49,032 nucleotides of DNA from a virus: positions 1-49,032 of the IMG/VR virus record IMGVR_UViG_3300049255_000544, one strand, 5' to 3'. A program made the translations under genes and the position numbers. Within the stretch, counting starts at the first letter, position 1. Every line of letters starts with the position of its first letter. Below the pieces are notes generated by a model. The model made no database searches. It was not told where the DNA came from and saw nothing but the letters and a program-made list of their open reading frames with translations. This document shows positions 1 through 8,784 of this stretch, in pieces.

Positions 1-342
1 GTGTCTCGCAAGACCGATCAGATTCCGCTCTACGCACCCGACGGATCACCGCGCGGGTATCGTTCGCCCGAGGCCGCGGACCGGCTGCTCCAGGCTGGGT
101 TCGTGACTGCGGTCTATGGGCGCAAAGGGCACGTCAAGGCTCTCTTTCTGCGCCAGGAAGACGGAGCTAATCCTGTTCGGCCGGACTTGAAGGCCGGAAC
201 GCGCTACAGCTATCAGCAGCATCTCGAAAGCGGCCGACGTTGTTGGAATCTCAAGAAGCTCGACGGACGCGACGAAGACGGCCAGGTATTCAGTGCGCGA
301 GCCGTGTTCTTGCAAGTGGTCCAGGATTGCCTCGCGCCGTGA
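1..342 (+). CDS. Hypothetical phage protein
   Basis: The frame opens with GTG at the first base, so the true start could lie upstream. The visible product is 113 aa, soluble and basic, with no signal peptide or membrane segment. An N-terminal part contains IPLYAPDGSPRG and a middle RQEDGANPVRPDLKAGTRYS stretch. I do not recognise a family. Its place ahead of the methyltransferase and terminase suggests a phage gene of the region just before the packaging module, but its role is unknown. Confidence 0.55.
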   Translation: MSRKTDQIPLYAPDGSPRGYRSPEAADRLLQAGFVTAVYGRKGHVKALFLRQEDGANPVRPDLKAGTRYSYQQHLESGRRCWNLKKLDGRDEDGQVFSARAVFLQVVQDCLAP

Positions 343-439
343 AGACGCAACGCAGGAATGTCGGCGGGCGGTACGTGGCTTATGCTCGCGGGGCGTTCCG
401 AAGTGACGTGCGAAAAGTGGTCGCCGCGAGAAAGACTCC

Positions 440-769
440 ATGCAAGCCCGATCGTTCGGAAAGATAGCCGTCCCGGCACCGGGCACGCCCGTACGTCTGA
501 CGACGGACACGAATCTCCGCGTCGCGCGCCTGCGGTTCGCCGTGGTGATCGGCGAGACTGGGCGCATATTCGTTGGCGTCGCCGGGATGAACAAGGCGAC
601 CGGCGCGGGCGTGATCAAGGAGTTCTGGCCGACGGGAGCCGGTGGGGGCGTTGCAGACGAGTTCACCGTGGAGACGCCGGATGGCGAGCACTTCCTCGTG
701 CCCGCCGACTACTATGTGGACGCCAACGCGGCGAACGAAGGGCTGATCGTTGCCTACTGGGTATGGTGA
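440..769 (+). CDS. Hypothetical phage protein
   Basis: The product is 109 aa, beta-rich in appearance, with the sequence FVGVAGMNKATGAG in the middle and a C-terminal YYVDANAANEGLIVAYWVW. There is no signal peptide and no catalytic motif I can name. Codon use matches the neighbouring phage genes. It sits between another unknown gene and the ParB-methyltransferase. The ATG at 440 has no clear Shine-Dalgarno sequence. Function unknown. Confidence 0.55.
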   Translation: MQARSFGKIAVPAPGTPVRLTTDTNLRVARLRFAVVIGETGRIFVGVAGMNKATGAGVIKEFWPTGAGGGVADEFTVETPDGEHFLVPADYYVDANAANEGLIVAYWVW

Positions 770-901
770 GCATCGAGCGGTTCCTTCCTGGCGATCGAGC
801 CGGGCGGGTGGAACGATTGCACAATTTCGCTACCGTCAGAGCAAAAAAGTGGTTGCCGGTTGCCAGTTGCCACTGACCAAACGACGATGACTCCGCATTC
901 C

Positions 902-2260
902 ATGGCCAAGCGTATTGAGCTGTGGCCGATCGACCGCCTGATCCCCTACGCCAGGAATCCGCGCACGCATTCCGAGTCGCAGATTGCGCAGATCGCGGCC
1001 AGCATCGCCGAGTTCGGCTTCAACAACCCGGTCCTGGTGGACACCAAGGACGGCATCATTGCCGGCCATGGACGCCTGCTCGCGGCGCGGAAACTCAAGC
1101 TCAATCAGGTTCCCGTCGTGGTGCTGGATCATCTGTCCGAAACGCAGAAGCGCGCCTACATCCTGGCCGACAACCGGCTCGCGGAACTGGCGGGCTGGGA
1201 TGAGGAACTGCTTCGGGGCGAACTAGCCGAGCTGCGCGACGCCGATTTTAACCTCGATGTGATCGGCTTCGACGAGGACGAACTCGAACGATTGTTGGCT
1301 GAGGAACCAGGCGAGGGCCTCACGGAAGAGGACGCCGTTCCCGAGCCGCTCGAACAGGCCGTCTCGCGTCGCGGCGATCTTTGGATTCTCGGTGACCACC
1401 GGCTACTGTGCGGAGATTCAGCCAGCCGCGAAGATGTGGACCGCCTGGTCGAGGGCGCACCCATCGATCTGATCAACACAGATCCGCCGTACAACGTGCG
1501 CGTGGAGCCCCGCTCGAACAATGCCATCGCGGCGGGGGTGTCGTCGTTCACCAACCTTCAGCACCACCAGAGTCTCGATGTGCACCGGCACCCGTCGAAG
1601 GCCAAGGGCACGACCAAGAAGATGCGCCCGAAGGATCGCGCGCTCGCCAACGACTTCATGAAGGACGGCGATTACGACGTGCTGCTGCGCCGGTGGTTCG
1701 CGAGCCTGGCTGGCGTGCTGAAGCCCGGAGGCTCGTTCTATATCTGGGGCGGCTATGCGAATTGCGCTAACTATCCGCCGGCGCTCGCCGAATGCGAGCT
1801 CTACTTCTCGCAGGCGATCATTTGGGTCAAGGAACACCCGGTGCTCACGCGGAAGGATTTCATGGGCAATCACGAGTGGTGCTTCTATGGCTGGCGTGAG
1901 GGCGCGGCGCATTGGTTCAATCCCGAGATCAAAAACGCCACCGACGTATGGAGCGTGAAGAAGGTCAATCCGACCGCGATGGTGCATCTCACCGAGAAGC
2001 CCGTGGATCTGGCGATCCGCGCGCTTACGTATTCGTCCAGATCCGGACAAACCGTGTTGGATTTGTTCGGCGGATCGGGCAGCACATTGATCGCGTGCGA
2101 GAAGCTCGCGCGCAAGGCGCGGCTGATGGAAATCGATCCGCCGTACTGCGATGTGATCATCCGCCGATGGCAGGAGTACGCCGGCGCAACAGCCGTGCTG
2201 GATGGCGATGGACGCAGCTTTGACGAGGTCAAAGAGGAGCGTGTGCAAGTTGCAGCTTGA
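902..2260 (+). CDS. ParB-domain DNA methyltransferase (beta-class order)
   Basis: A 452-aa protein fusing an N-terminal ParB/sulfiredoxin-like domain (about residues 8-100, with GHGR at 55-58) to a DNA amino-methyltransferase. The methyltransferase has the catalytic DPPY at 194-197 and the SAM-binding DLFGGSGST motif from 387. The catalytic motif precedes the SAM motif, which is the beta-class arrangement seen in N6-adenine and N4-cytosine enzymes. Such fusions are common next to phage terminase genes and probably modify phage DNA before or during packaging, or protect it from host restriction. The frame is open back to a TTG at 860 and there is an ATG at 887. I chose 902 because homologous proteins as I know them begin near (K)RIELWPIDRL. 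The target sequence cannot be read from the gene. Confidence 0.9.
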   Translation: MAKRIELWPIDRLIPYARNPRTHSESQIAQIAASIAEFGFNNPVLVDTKDGIIAGHGRLLAARKLKLNQVPVVVLDHLSETQKRAYILADNRLAELAGWDEELLRGELAELRDADFNLDVIGFDEDELERLLAEEPGEGLTEEDAVPEPLEQAVSRRGDLWILGDHRLLCGDSASREDVDRLVEGAPIDLINTDPPYNVRVEPRSNNAIAAGVSSFTNLQHHQSLDVHRHPSKAKGTTKKMRPKDRALANDFMKDGDYDVLLRRWFASLAGVLKPGGSFYIWGGYANCANYPPALAECELYFSQAIIWVKEHPVLTRKDFMGNHEWCFYGWREGAAHWFNPEIKNATDVWSVKKVNPTAMVHLTEKPVDLAIRALTYSSRSGQTVLDLFGGSGSTLIACEKLARKARLMEIDPPYCDVIIRRWQEYAGATAVLDGDGRSFDEVKEERVQVAA

Positions 2261-2615
2261 GATCGAGCGCTGCCACCGGGAGATCGCCGAGGTGGAGCGC
2301 TTGCTGATGGGCGGGCATCCCGACGTGCCCGGGCTGTGCATGGCCTTAAGCGATTGGTCTGCGGAGCTGAGGATTCTCCAGAATGAGCAACGCCGCCAGG
2401 TGGTGAAACCTGGCGGCGCGCGGGAGGCGGATACGAGCGTCAGTCTACGCGGAGACGCGGTAGGTCCGCTCCTTGTCCTCGGCGCGGAAGGATTCGACCT
2501 TCAGCCCGAGCTTCTTGGTGAGCGTGCCGCTGACGAATCCGCGCACGGTGTGGGCCTGCCAGCCGGTGGCCTTCATGATCTCAGCCAAGGTCGCGCCCTG
2601 CTTGCGGCGCAGTAG
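2241..2615 (+). CDS. Small coiled-coil phage protein, possibly read through
   Basis: GTG at 2241 has a good ribosome site (AGAGGAG at about 2232) and overlaps the end of the methyltransferase. The first 55 residues (KLQLEIERCHREIAEVERLL, then an amphipathic helix ending near EQRR) look like a real small helical phage protein. After about 2440 the frame merely mirrors the convergent DUF3489 gene, and its last third has no protein-like character. The native gene may have been about 60 codons long with its stop lost, or the overlap may be real. A perfect hairpin at 2392-2417 lies inside it. Function unknown. Confidence 0.4.
   Translation: MCKLQLEIERCHREIAEVERLLMGGHPDVPGLCMALSDWSAELRILQNEQRRQVVKPGGAREADTSVSLRGDAVGPLLVLGAEGFDLQPELLGERAADESAHGVGLPAGGLHDLSQGRALLAAQ
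2392..2417. repeat. Perfect 10-bp hairpin between convergent genes
   Basis: GCCGCCAGGT and ACCTGGCGGC are separated by a 6-nt loop. There is no T-run on either side, so a classic intrinsic terminator is not supported. It lies just before the 3' end of the opposite-strand DUF3489 gene, where a bidirectional transcription stop or pause would make sense. Confidence 0.5.
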
Positions 2616-3029
2616 GTCGAGGACCTCGGCCTTCTTGCTGCCGTCGCGCGCCTCGGTCGCGCCCTGTTTCGCACGGGCGGGTTTTTTCGCGGAGGTGGCC
2701 TTCTTGGTCGACCCCTCGGCCTTCGGTGCGGCCACGTTTGAAATGGCGTCGCCCTGTTGCGCGGCGTTGGTAGCCAGTCGTTGAACCGCCTTCCAAATCC
2801 GCGCGACGGCCGACTTGCGGTCCGTGAATTTCTTGACCGGCTTGAGATCGTCGAACGGGGCGACGCCCGCGAAGCTGTTCCAGGTATCGGCGAGGCGCGA
2901 GGCCGGCCAATCGGCGGTCAGCTTCGCCAGCTCCTTCTGGCTGGTAAACGATTGAGTGGCGTCCGCGCCCGCCGGAAGTTCGGCGTGCGCGGTGATGTTG
3001 TTGTCGCTATCGATGGTAAACGTTGACAT
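2445..3029 (-). CDS. DUF3489 domain protein
   Basis: A 194-aa protein. Residues 1-90 form an N-terminal part with a run of W, F and K residues. An Ala/Lys-rich linker (about 100-125) leads to a C-terminal winged-helix-like DUF3489 domain (KKAEVLDLLRRKQGATLAEI, then ATGWQAHTVRGFVSG). DUF3489 proteins are small, often phage-borne and thought to bind DNA; their role is not established. It is the only minus-strand gene in the packaging and structural block, and it diverges from the small terminase gene across 121 bp (3030-3150), which must hold its promoter. It may regulate phage genes or be expressed in the lysogen. Function is otherwise unknown. Confidence 0.8.
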   Translation of the reverse strand: MSTFTIDSDNNITAHAELPAGADATQSFTSQKELAKLTADWPASRLADTWNSFAGVAPFDDLKPVKKFTDRKSAVARIWKAVQRLATNAAQQGDAISNVAAPKAEGSTKKATSAKKPARAKQGATEARDGSKKAEVLDLLRRKQGATLAEIMKATGWQAHTVRGFVSGTLTKKLGLKVESFRAEDKERTYRVSA

Positions 3030-3150
3030 GGTCTTGATCCTTTTCTGGTTGTTTTCGCGGGCGACCTATTGGCTCGCCCGCATGACGATTCATCCCTCAG
3101 GCCGGCCAGCAAAGCAAGCGGAATCTGCAACTTACGGCCCTAAATGAGCC

Positions 3151-3630
3151 ATGCCCCTGGTAAGCGTCCGCAAGTATGCCGAACATCGCGGCGTCAGCCA
3201 CACGGCGGTCCAAAAGGCGATCAAACAGGGCCGGATTCACCCGGCTCGGGACGGCAAGATCGATGTTGAGCAGGCGGATCGCGATTGGAATCGCAACTCG
3301 AGCCCGGTGAACGCTCCGAAGCACGCGCCGAAGCCGGACGCCGCGGCGGGCGGGCCGACTTACGCGCAATCGCGCGCGGTGCGCGAGCTGTACCTGGCGC
3401 GGCTGGCGAAGATCGAGTTCGAAGAGCGCGCGGGTAAGCTGATCAGCCGCGATGAAGTGACCGTCGCCGCGTTCACCAAGGCGCGCACCGTGCGCGACAA
3501 CCTGTTGAACATTCCCGACCGCGTGGCGGCGATGCTTGCGGCGGAAACCGATCCGGTGCGCACGCACCAGATCCTGACGGATGAGATTCGAAAGGCGTTG
3601 ATTGAGCTCTCTGGCGATCACAGCGGCTGA
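3151..3630 (+). CDS. Phage terminase small subunit
   Basis: A 159-aa protein with an N-terminal helix-turn-helix (about residues 3-50, VSVRKYAEHRGVSHTAVQKA) of the lambda Nu1/terminase-small type. It is followed by a Pro/Ala linker and a helical C-terminal part (YAQSRAVRELYLARLAKIEFEERAGK) typical of this subunit. It recognises the packaging site and delivers DNA to the large subunit. Its end overlaps the large terminase gene by 29 bp, which supports the pairing. Confidence 0.85.
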   Translation: MPLVSVRKYAEHRGVSHTAVQKAIKQGRIHPARDGKIDVEQADRDWNRNSSPVNAPKHAPKPDAAAGGPTYAQSRAVRELYLARLAKIEFEERAGKLISRDEVTVAAFTKARTVRDNLLNIPDRVAAMLAAETDPVRTHQILTDEIRKALIELSGDHSG

Positions 3631-5491
3631 GATCTACGACGAAGCGTTCCGGGCCGGTTTGAAGCCCGAACCGCTGTTGACGATCTCGCAATGGGCCGAC
3701 CGTTACCGAGTGCTATCGCAGCGCGCCTCGGCCGAGCCGGGTCCGTGGCGCACCGATCGCACGCCGTACCTGCGCGAGATCATGGATTGCCTCTCACCGT
3801 CGTCGCCCATCGAGCGCGTGGTGTTCATGAAGGGCGCGCAGATCGGGGGCACGGAGTGCGGCAACAACTGGATCGGCTACGTAATCCACCAGGCGCCAGG
3901 GCCGATGATGGCCGTGCAGCCCACGGTCGAGATGGCCAAGCGCAACTCGAAGCAGCGCATCGATCCGCTGATCGAGGAGAGCACGGCGCTGAAGGAACTG
4001 GTCCGGGATCATCGTTCGCGCGACAGCGGGAACACGATCCTGGCGAAGGAGTTTCCGGGCGGCGTGCTGGTGCTGACGGGAGCCAACAGCGGTGTTGGGC
4101 TGCGCTCGATGGCGGCGCGGTATCTGTTCCTGGATGAAGTGGACGGCTACCCGGGCGATGTGGATGGCGAAGGCGATCCCGTGAATCTGGCGCTCGCCCG
4201 CACGCGGACGTTCGCGCGGCGGAAGCTGTTCATGGTTTCGACGCCGAAGATCGCGGGCCGCAGCCGCATCGAGAAGGCTTACGAGGAAAGCGATCAACGC
4301 CGCTACTGGGTGCCCTGCCCGCATTGCGGCGACTTCCAGGTGCTCAAGTTCCAGCGGCTGCAATGGCCGAAGGGCGAGCCGGAGAAGGCGGTGTACTTGT
4401 GCGAGCACTGCGACGGCGCGATTGAAAACTTCCACAAGACGCACATGCTCGAGCGCGGCGAGTGGCGGGCGTCTGCCGCGAACGTCGGCAAGTCGATGGG
4501 GTTCCACTTGTCGAGCTTGTACTCGCCGGTGGGCTGGTTTTCCTGGGGCCAGGCCGCGCGCATGTTCGAAGAAGCGCAGAAGAGTCCCGAGCTGCTTCAG
4601 GTGTTCGTCAACACCGTGCTCGGCGAGACGTGGGTGGAGCAGGGCGAGGCTCCCGACTGGCGGCGTCTCTATGACCGCCGCGAGGACTACCGCATCGGCG
4701 TGGTTCCGGCTGGAGGGCTGTTTCTCACTGCCGGCGCGGATGTGCAGAAGGATCGCATCGAAGTCGAAGTTGTCGCCTGGGGACGCGGGAAGGAATCGTG
4801 GTCGGTCGATTACCGCGTGCTTGAAGGCGACACGTCGCGGCAGCCGGTGTGGGGAGAACTGACGAAACTGACTGGCGAGACGTTCCGCATGCACTCCGGT
4901 GTGGATCTGCCGGTCGTGAAGCTGGCGATCGATTCCGGCTACGCACCGACCGAAGTGTACGGCTGGGCCAAGCAACAGTCTCCGGGCCGGGTTGTGGTGG
5001 TGAAGGGAGACTCGCGCGCGCCCGCGTTGGTGGGGCTGCCGTCGTCGGTTGAAGTCGGGCCGCACGGGAAACGCATCCGTCGTGGCGTGCGGATCTGGCC
5101 GGTGAGCAGCGGCATGGCGAAGCAGGAGCTGTACCGTTGGCTTCGCCTGGAGCGGCCGACGGAAGAATCGGGCGAGCCGTTTCCTGCGGGCTACTGCCAC
5201 TTCCCGCGCTATAACGAAGAGTTCTTCAAACAGCTCACCGCCGAGCAACTCGTCACGCGCGTCGTCAACGGGTATCCGAAACCCGAGTGGCAGAAGACGC
5301 GGGATCGCAACGAAGCGCTGGACGTGCGTGTGTACGCGATGGCCGCGGCGGTGATCCATGGCGTCGACCGTTTCTCTGAGAAGAAGTGGGCCGAGATGGA
5401 AGAGGCGCTTCGGCCTCCGCAAGCAGGCGAGCCGTCTCCGCGCAAGAAGGCGATCTTTCAGCCGGTCGTTTCCGGCGACCCGTACCTGTAA
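3602..5491 (+). CDS. Phage terminase large subunit (lambda gpA type)
   Basis: A 629-aa packaging ATPase/nuclease. The ATPase has a Walker A-like KGAQIGGTE at about residues 77-85 and a Walker B FLDEVD at 176-181. Two CxxC pairs (CPHC at 239-242 and CEHC at 267-270) probably bind zinc. The C-terminal nuclease domain begins near TAGADVQKDRIEVEV, with acidic residues expected to bind metal. Length and motif order match the gpA family, which uses cohesive-end or related packaging. The start is TTG at 3602 inside the end of the small subunit. The stop overlaps the next ATG by one base. Confidence 0.95.
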   Translation: MSSLAITAAEIYDEAFRAGLKPEPLLTISQWADRYRVLSQRASAEPGPWRTDRTPYLREIMDCLSPSSPIERVVFMKGAQIGGTECGNNWIGYVIHQAPGPMMAVQPTVEMAKRNSKQRIDPLIEESTALKELVRDHRSRDSGNTILAKEFPGGVLVLTGANSGVGLRSMAARYLFLDEVDGYPGDVDGEGDPVNLALARTRTFARRKLFMVSTPKIAGRSRIEKAYEESDQRRYWVPCPHCGDFQVLKFQRLQWPKGEPEKAVYLCEHCDGAIENFHKTHMLERGEWRASAANVGKSMGFHLSSLYSPVGWFSWGQAARMFEEAQKSPELLQVFVNTVLGETWVEQGEAPDWRRLYDRREDYRIGVVPAGGLFLTAGADVQKDRIEVEVVAWGRGKESWSVDYRVLEGDTSRQPVWGELTKLTGETFRMHSGVDLPVVKLAIDSGYAPTEVYGWAKQQSPGRVVVVKGDSRAPALVGLPSSVEVGPHGKRIRRGVRIWPVSSGMAKQELYRWLRLERPTEESGEPFPAGYCHFPRYNEEFFKQLTAEQLVTRVVNGYPKPEWQKTRDRNEALDVRVYAMAAAVIHGVDRFSEKKWAEMEEALRPPQAGEPSPRKKAIFQPVVSGDPYL

Positions 5492-5718
5492 TGGCGACTC
5501 AAGCGGAACTGGAAGCGCGGATCACGGAAGCCGAGGCGGCGCTGCACCGGCTGCTCACCGGCTCACGTGTGGAGGAGATCGATAGTCCGTCGGGGCGTGT
5601 CCGCTATACCAGCGCGAACACCGGGGACCTCGAGCGATACCTCGCCTGGCTGAAACAGCAGATCGAAACAACGCAGCGCGGCAACCGCAAACCGATCCTC
5701 TTCGAATTTCCAGGATGA
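5491..5718 (+). CDS. gpW-like head-tail joining protein
   Basis: A 75-aa protein with a predicted helix (ELEARITEAEAALHRLLTG), a short beta part (VRYTS) and a second helix (DLERYLAWLKQQIE). This is the pattern of lambda gpW, which joins the portal to the tail connector after DNA packaging. Its ATG overlaps the terminase stop (TAATG), and its own stop overlaps the portal start (ATGA), so the three genes are translationally coupled. Size and location both fit gpW. Confidence 0.85.
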   Translation: MATQAELEARITEAEAALHRLLTGSRVEEIDSPSGRVRYTSANTGDLERYLAWLKQQIETTQRGNRKPILFEFPG

Positions 5719-7265
5719 TCCAGGCCATCTCGAACACGATCCGGCGCGCACTGAAAAGCGTACAGGGAGGGCTGCGGCTGTCGGCGGATGCGGCGCATCA
5801 GGGTGCGTCGCTCACCTCGCGCGAGCTGGCATCGTGGCTGCCGTCGCAGGGATCGGCCGACGCCGATCTCTTGCCCGATCTGCCGACGCTGGTCGCGCGC
5901 AGCCGCGATCTCATCCGCAACCACGGGATCGCCAGCGGCGCGACTCAAACCCTCGTTGACAACGTGGTCGGCGGCGGCTTGCGGCTTTCGGCGACGCCGG
6001 ACTACCGGGCTCTCGGCAAAGACAAAGACTGGGCTGAGGAGTGGAGCCAGCAGGTTGAAAGCCTCTGGCGGTCGTGGGCCGAGACGACCGAATGCGACGC
6101 ATCGAACAGCCTGACGTTCGCCGGGCTCACGGCGCAGGTGTTCCGCGCGGCGCTGCTGAACGGAGAGTCGCTGGCGCTGCCGCTGTGGATGCCGCAGCCA
6201 AACATGCGGTTCGCCTCGCGCGTGCAGGTGATCGAGTCGGACCGGCTGTCGAATCCGAACCTGCGCATGGACACGACCAACATGCGCGGCGGGATTGAGA
6301 TCGATGAGTACGGCGCGCCCGTCGCCTACTGGCTGCGGAAGTCGCATCCGGGTGATGCGCTCCTCGGCGGCGCACTGTTCGGCGGCGATTGGGAGCGGGT
6401 CCCGGCGTTCACGGCATGGGGCCGCCGCCGCGTGATCCACGTCCACGACAAGGAACGCACGGGACAGACGCGCGGCAAGCCGATTCTTTCCGCCGTGCTC
6501 CAGCAGTTCAAGATGCTGGACCACTACCAGCGCACGGAGCTTCAGGCGGCGGTGGTGAACGCCATGGTTGCGGCGGTGATTGAGACGCCGCTCGATTCGC
6601 AATCCATCGCCGAGATGATGGGCGGCGACGCCAACGCCTATCTGAGCACGAAGAACGAGTACCGCGTGCAGCTCAAGGGCGGCGCGGTGATTCCGCTTTA
6701 TCCGGGCGATCAGTTGAAACCGTTCACGCCCGCGCGTCCCGCGTCGCAGTATTCGATGTTTGTCGAAACTGTGCTGCGGCACATCGGCACGGCGCTCGGG
6801 CTGCCCTACGAACTGCTGCTCAAGGACTTCTCGAAGACCAACTATTCAAGTGCGCGTGCGGCGTTGCTCGAAGCATGGCGCTTCTTCCGTGGCCGCCGGC
6901 AGTGGCTCGCGACGCACTGGGCGACGCCGGTCTACGAACTATGGCTTGAAGAGGCCGTGAATCTCGGGCTGGTCGAAGCGCCCGACTTCTACGGCAGCCG
7001 CTACGCCTACACGCGCGCGAAGTGGATCGGACCGGGCCGCGGATGGATCGATCCGGTGAAGGAAGCGCAGGCGGCACAGATCCGGATGGACGCCGGGATA
7101 TCGACCCTCGAAGACGAATGCGCGGAGCAGGGCCTCGATTGGGAAGAGGTCTTGGAACAACGTGCGCGGGAGCGTTCACGCATGGAGGAACTCGGCCTGC
7201 TCGAAGCGGCGGTTGCATCAAGCCAGCGCCCCATCGTGACGGAGAAAGAGGAGAGCGCGGCATGA
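5715..7265 (+). CDS. Phage portal protein (lambda gpB family)
   Basis: A 516-aa portal. It shows the usual features of the lambda family: an N-terminal arm with RDLIRNHGIASGATQTLVDN, a central VQVIESDRLSNPN stretch, and the conserved KTNYSSARAALLEAWRFF near residue 375-395. Twelve copies form the ring through which DNA enters and leaves the capsid. The start overlaps gpW and the end overlaps the protease (ATGA). Confidence 0.95.
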   Translation: MIQAISNTIRRALKSVQGGLRLSADAAHQGASLTSRELASWLPSQGSADADLLPDLPTLVARSRDLIRNHGIASGATQTLVDNVVGGGLRLSATPDYRALGKDKDWAEEWSQQVESLWRSWAETTECDASNSLTFAGLTAQVFRAALLNGESLALPLWMPQPNMRFASRVQVIESDRLSNPNLRMDTTNMRGGIEIDEYGAPVAYWLRKSHPGDALLGGALFGGDWERVPAFTAWGRRRVIHVHDKERTGQTRGKPILSAVLQQFKMLDHYQRTELQAAVVNAMVAAVIETPLDSQSIAEMMGGDANAYLSTKNEYRVQLKGGAVIPLYPGDQLKPFTPARPASQYSMFVETVLRHIGTALGLPYELLLKDFSKTNYSSARAALLEAWRFFRGRRQWLATHWATPVYELWLEEAVNLGLVEAPDFYGSRYAYTRAKWIGPGRGWIDPVKEAQAAQIRMDAGISTLEDECAEQGLDWEEVLEQRARERSRMEELGLLEAAVASSQRPIVTEKEESAA

Positions 7266-8398
7266 GAGCCTTCGTCTATGCGGCGGACCGCCCCTGGGCG
7301 ATCACCGAGGCCGGGCTGCGGCAGATCCTGGAGATCGCCGAGCGCACGAACCCGACGCCAGAGGCGGTCGCGGCGCAACTCGGCCGCCCGCTCGAAAACA
7401 CTCGCACCGTAGAAGTCCGTGACAGCGTCGCGGTGATCCCGGTAACCGGCCCGATCTTCCGTTACGCGAATCTGTTCACCGAAGTCAGCGGCGCGACCTC
7501 GATCGATGTGCTCGCGCGCGACTTTAATGAAGCCGTCGCGAATCCGTCCGTTCGCGCCGTGCTGTTGAATGTGAACTCGCCGGGCGGCGAGGCCGACGGC
7601 GTCAACGAACTGTCCCGGATGATCTACGAGGCGCGCGGGCGCAAGCCCACCATCGCCTACATTGGAGGCCTTGGGGCGTCCGGGGCCTACTGGCTGGCAT
7701 CCGCCGCCGATGAGATCGTGGCCGAGGAATCGGCGCTGCTTGGCAGCGTCGGCGTGGTGGCCACGTTCCGCGATACGCGCGAGCGCGACGCGAAGGCCGG
7801 CGTCGCTACCTACGAGATTGTGTCCAGTCAGTCGCCGTTGAAGCGACCCGATCCTGCGACGGATTCCGGGCGCGGCCAGATTCAGCAGATCGTCGACGCT
7901 CAAGCCGAGATCTTCATCAACGCCATCGCCCGCAACCGCGGTGTCGATCCCGAGCGTGTGCTCGCCGACTTCGGCCAGGGCAACCTGCTTCCGGCCGCGC
8001 AGGCTGTGCGCGCGGGAATGGCCGACCGGTTGGGCACGTTTGAATCCGTTGTTTCCGCGCTTCGAGCGCAGTTTCCCAAGACCAAAGGAGTGATCCGAAT
8101 GGATGAACCTGTTTCCAAGGCAACCGCCGAACGTGAACGTATTGCGGCGATCCTGAACTCGCCTGAAGCCGAGGGCCGCGAGCAGTTGGCGCGCGCCATC
8201 GCGCTCGAAAGCGATCTGGACGCCGAGGCCGCGCGCAAGCTCCTTGCTTCCGCGCCCGTGCCGAAGCCGCAGACAGCGTTCCACGCTGCAATGGCGGCGG
8301 TCGAGAATCCCAAGGTCGGCGCGGACGCTGTGCCGGACGACGACGCGTCCGAGGTCCAGCGGATTCTTGCAATCCACAACTCGATGAGGAGGAACTAA
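7262..8398 (+). CDS. S49 capsid-maturation protease with C-terminal scaffold
   Basis: A 378-aa protein of the SppA/S49 family (lambda gpC type). Residues 48-240 hold the protease, with NVNSPGG at 104-110 and the catalytic Ser140 in GASGAYW. Residues from about 280 on are charged and helical and correspond to the scaffold part. The protease cleaves head proteins and the scaffold during capsid maturation. I chose the ATG at 7262 because it overlaps the portal stop (ATGA); the frame is open further upstream but only as a shadow of the portal gene. Confidence 0.93.
   Translation: MRAFVYAADRPWAITEAGLRQILEIAERTNPTPEAVAAQLGRPLENTRTVEVRDSVAVIPVTGPIFRYANLFTEVSGATSIDVLARDFNEAVANPSVRAVLLNVNSPGGEADGVNELSRMIYEARGRKPTIAYIGGLGASGAYWLASAADEIVAEESALLGSVGVVATFRDTRERDAKAGVATYEIVSSQSPLKRPDPATDSGRGQIQQIVDAQAEIFINAIARNRGVDPERVLADFGQGNLLPAAQAVRAGMADRLGTFESVVSALRAQFPKTKGVIRMDEPVSKATAERERIAAILNSPEAEGREQLARAIALESDLDAEAARKLLASAPVPKPQTAFHAAMAAVENPKVGADAVPDDDASEVQRILAIHNSMRRN
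8099..8398 (+). CDS. Nested scaffold protein (lambda Nu3-like), in-frame internal start
   Basis: An ATG at 8099, in frame with the protease gene, is preceded by AAAGGAG eight bases upstream. It would make a 99-aa protein equal to the protease C-terminus (from MDEPVSKATAER to the stop). In lambda the same arrangement makes Nu3, the capsid assembly scaffold, from inside gene C. The strong ribosome site inside a coding region supports this; expression is inferred. Confidence 0.6.
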   Translation: MDEPVSKATAERERIAAILNSPEAEGREQLARAIALESDLDAEAARKLLASAPVPKPQTAFHAAMAAVENPKVGADAVPDDDASEVQRILAIHNSMRRN

Positions 8399-8401
8399 CC
8401 C

Positions 8402-8767
8402 ATGGCCAGCTTTTCGACTGGTGTCTTCACGCCCGACCGCCTGATCGCGGGCGAAGACGAGATTCTTTCGCGCAAGGTGACGGTCCTGAGCGGCCAGAAT
8501 CTGGTGCGCGGGGCGGTGCTCGGCAAAGTTACCGCGAGCGGCAAGTACGTGCTGTCGCTCTCGGGCTCGTCCGACGGCTCCGAGGCGCCCGACGCCATTC
8601 TCGCGATGGACACCGACGCGAGCGCGGGCGACAAGGAGGCGATGGCCTACTTCAGCGGGCGCTTCAACGAGTCGGCCCTGACGCTTGGAGCCTCGCACAC
8701 CGTGACCAGCATCCGCGAGGGCCTGCGCGTCAAAGGCATTCACCTCGTATCGGTGCAGCCCGCTTGA
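8402..8767 (+). CDS. Head decoration protein (lambda gpD type)
   Basis: A 121-aa protein with the gpD pattern: a short N-terminal arm (TGVFTPDRLIAGE), a first beta domain with VRGAVLGKVTASGKY, and a C-terminal GRFNESALTLG stretch. Trimers of gpD bind and stabilise the expanded capsid. It starts 4 bp after the protease, with AGGAGG at about 8387, and precedes the major capsid gene by 17 bp. Confidence 0.9.
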   Translation: MASFSTGVFTPDRLIAGEDEILSRKVTVLSGQNLVRGAVLGKVTASGKYVLSLSGSSDGSEAPDAILAMDTDASAGDKEAMAYFSGRFNESALTLGASHTVTSIREGLRVKGIHLVSVQPA

Positions 8768-8784
8768 GGAGAGGAGACTGACAC

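Noticed and set aside
2392-2417. Intrinsic terminator
   Set aside because: The hairpin is perfect but has no T-run on either strand.
3794-5422. Long minus-strand frame (542 codons) opposite the large terminase
   Set aside because: Rich in Arg/His/Pro and without any family pattern; it mirrors a clear terminase gene.
7007-8743. Long minus-strand frame opposite the protease and decoration genes
   Set aside because: It spans three well-supported genes and has shadow-type composition.
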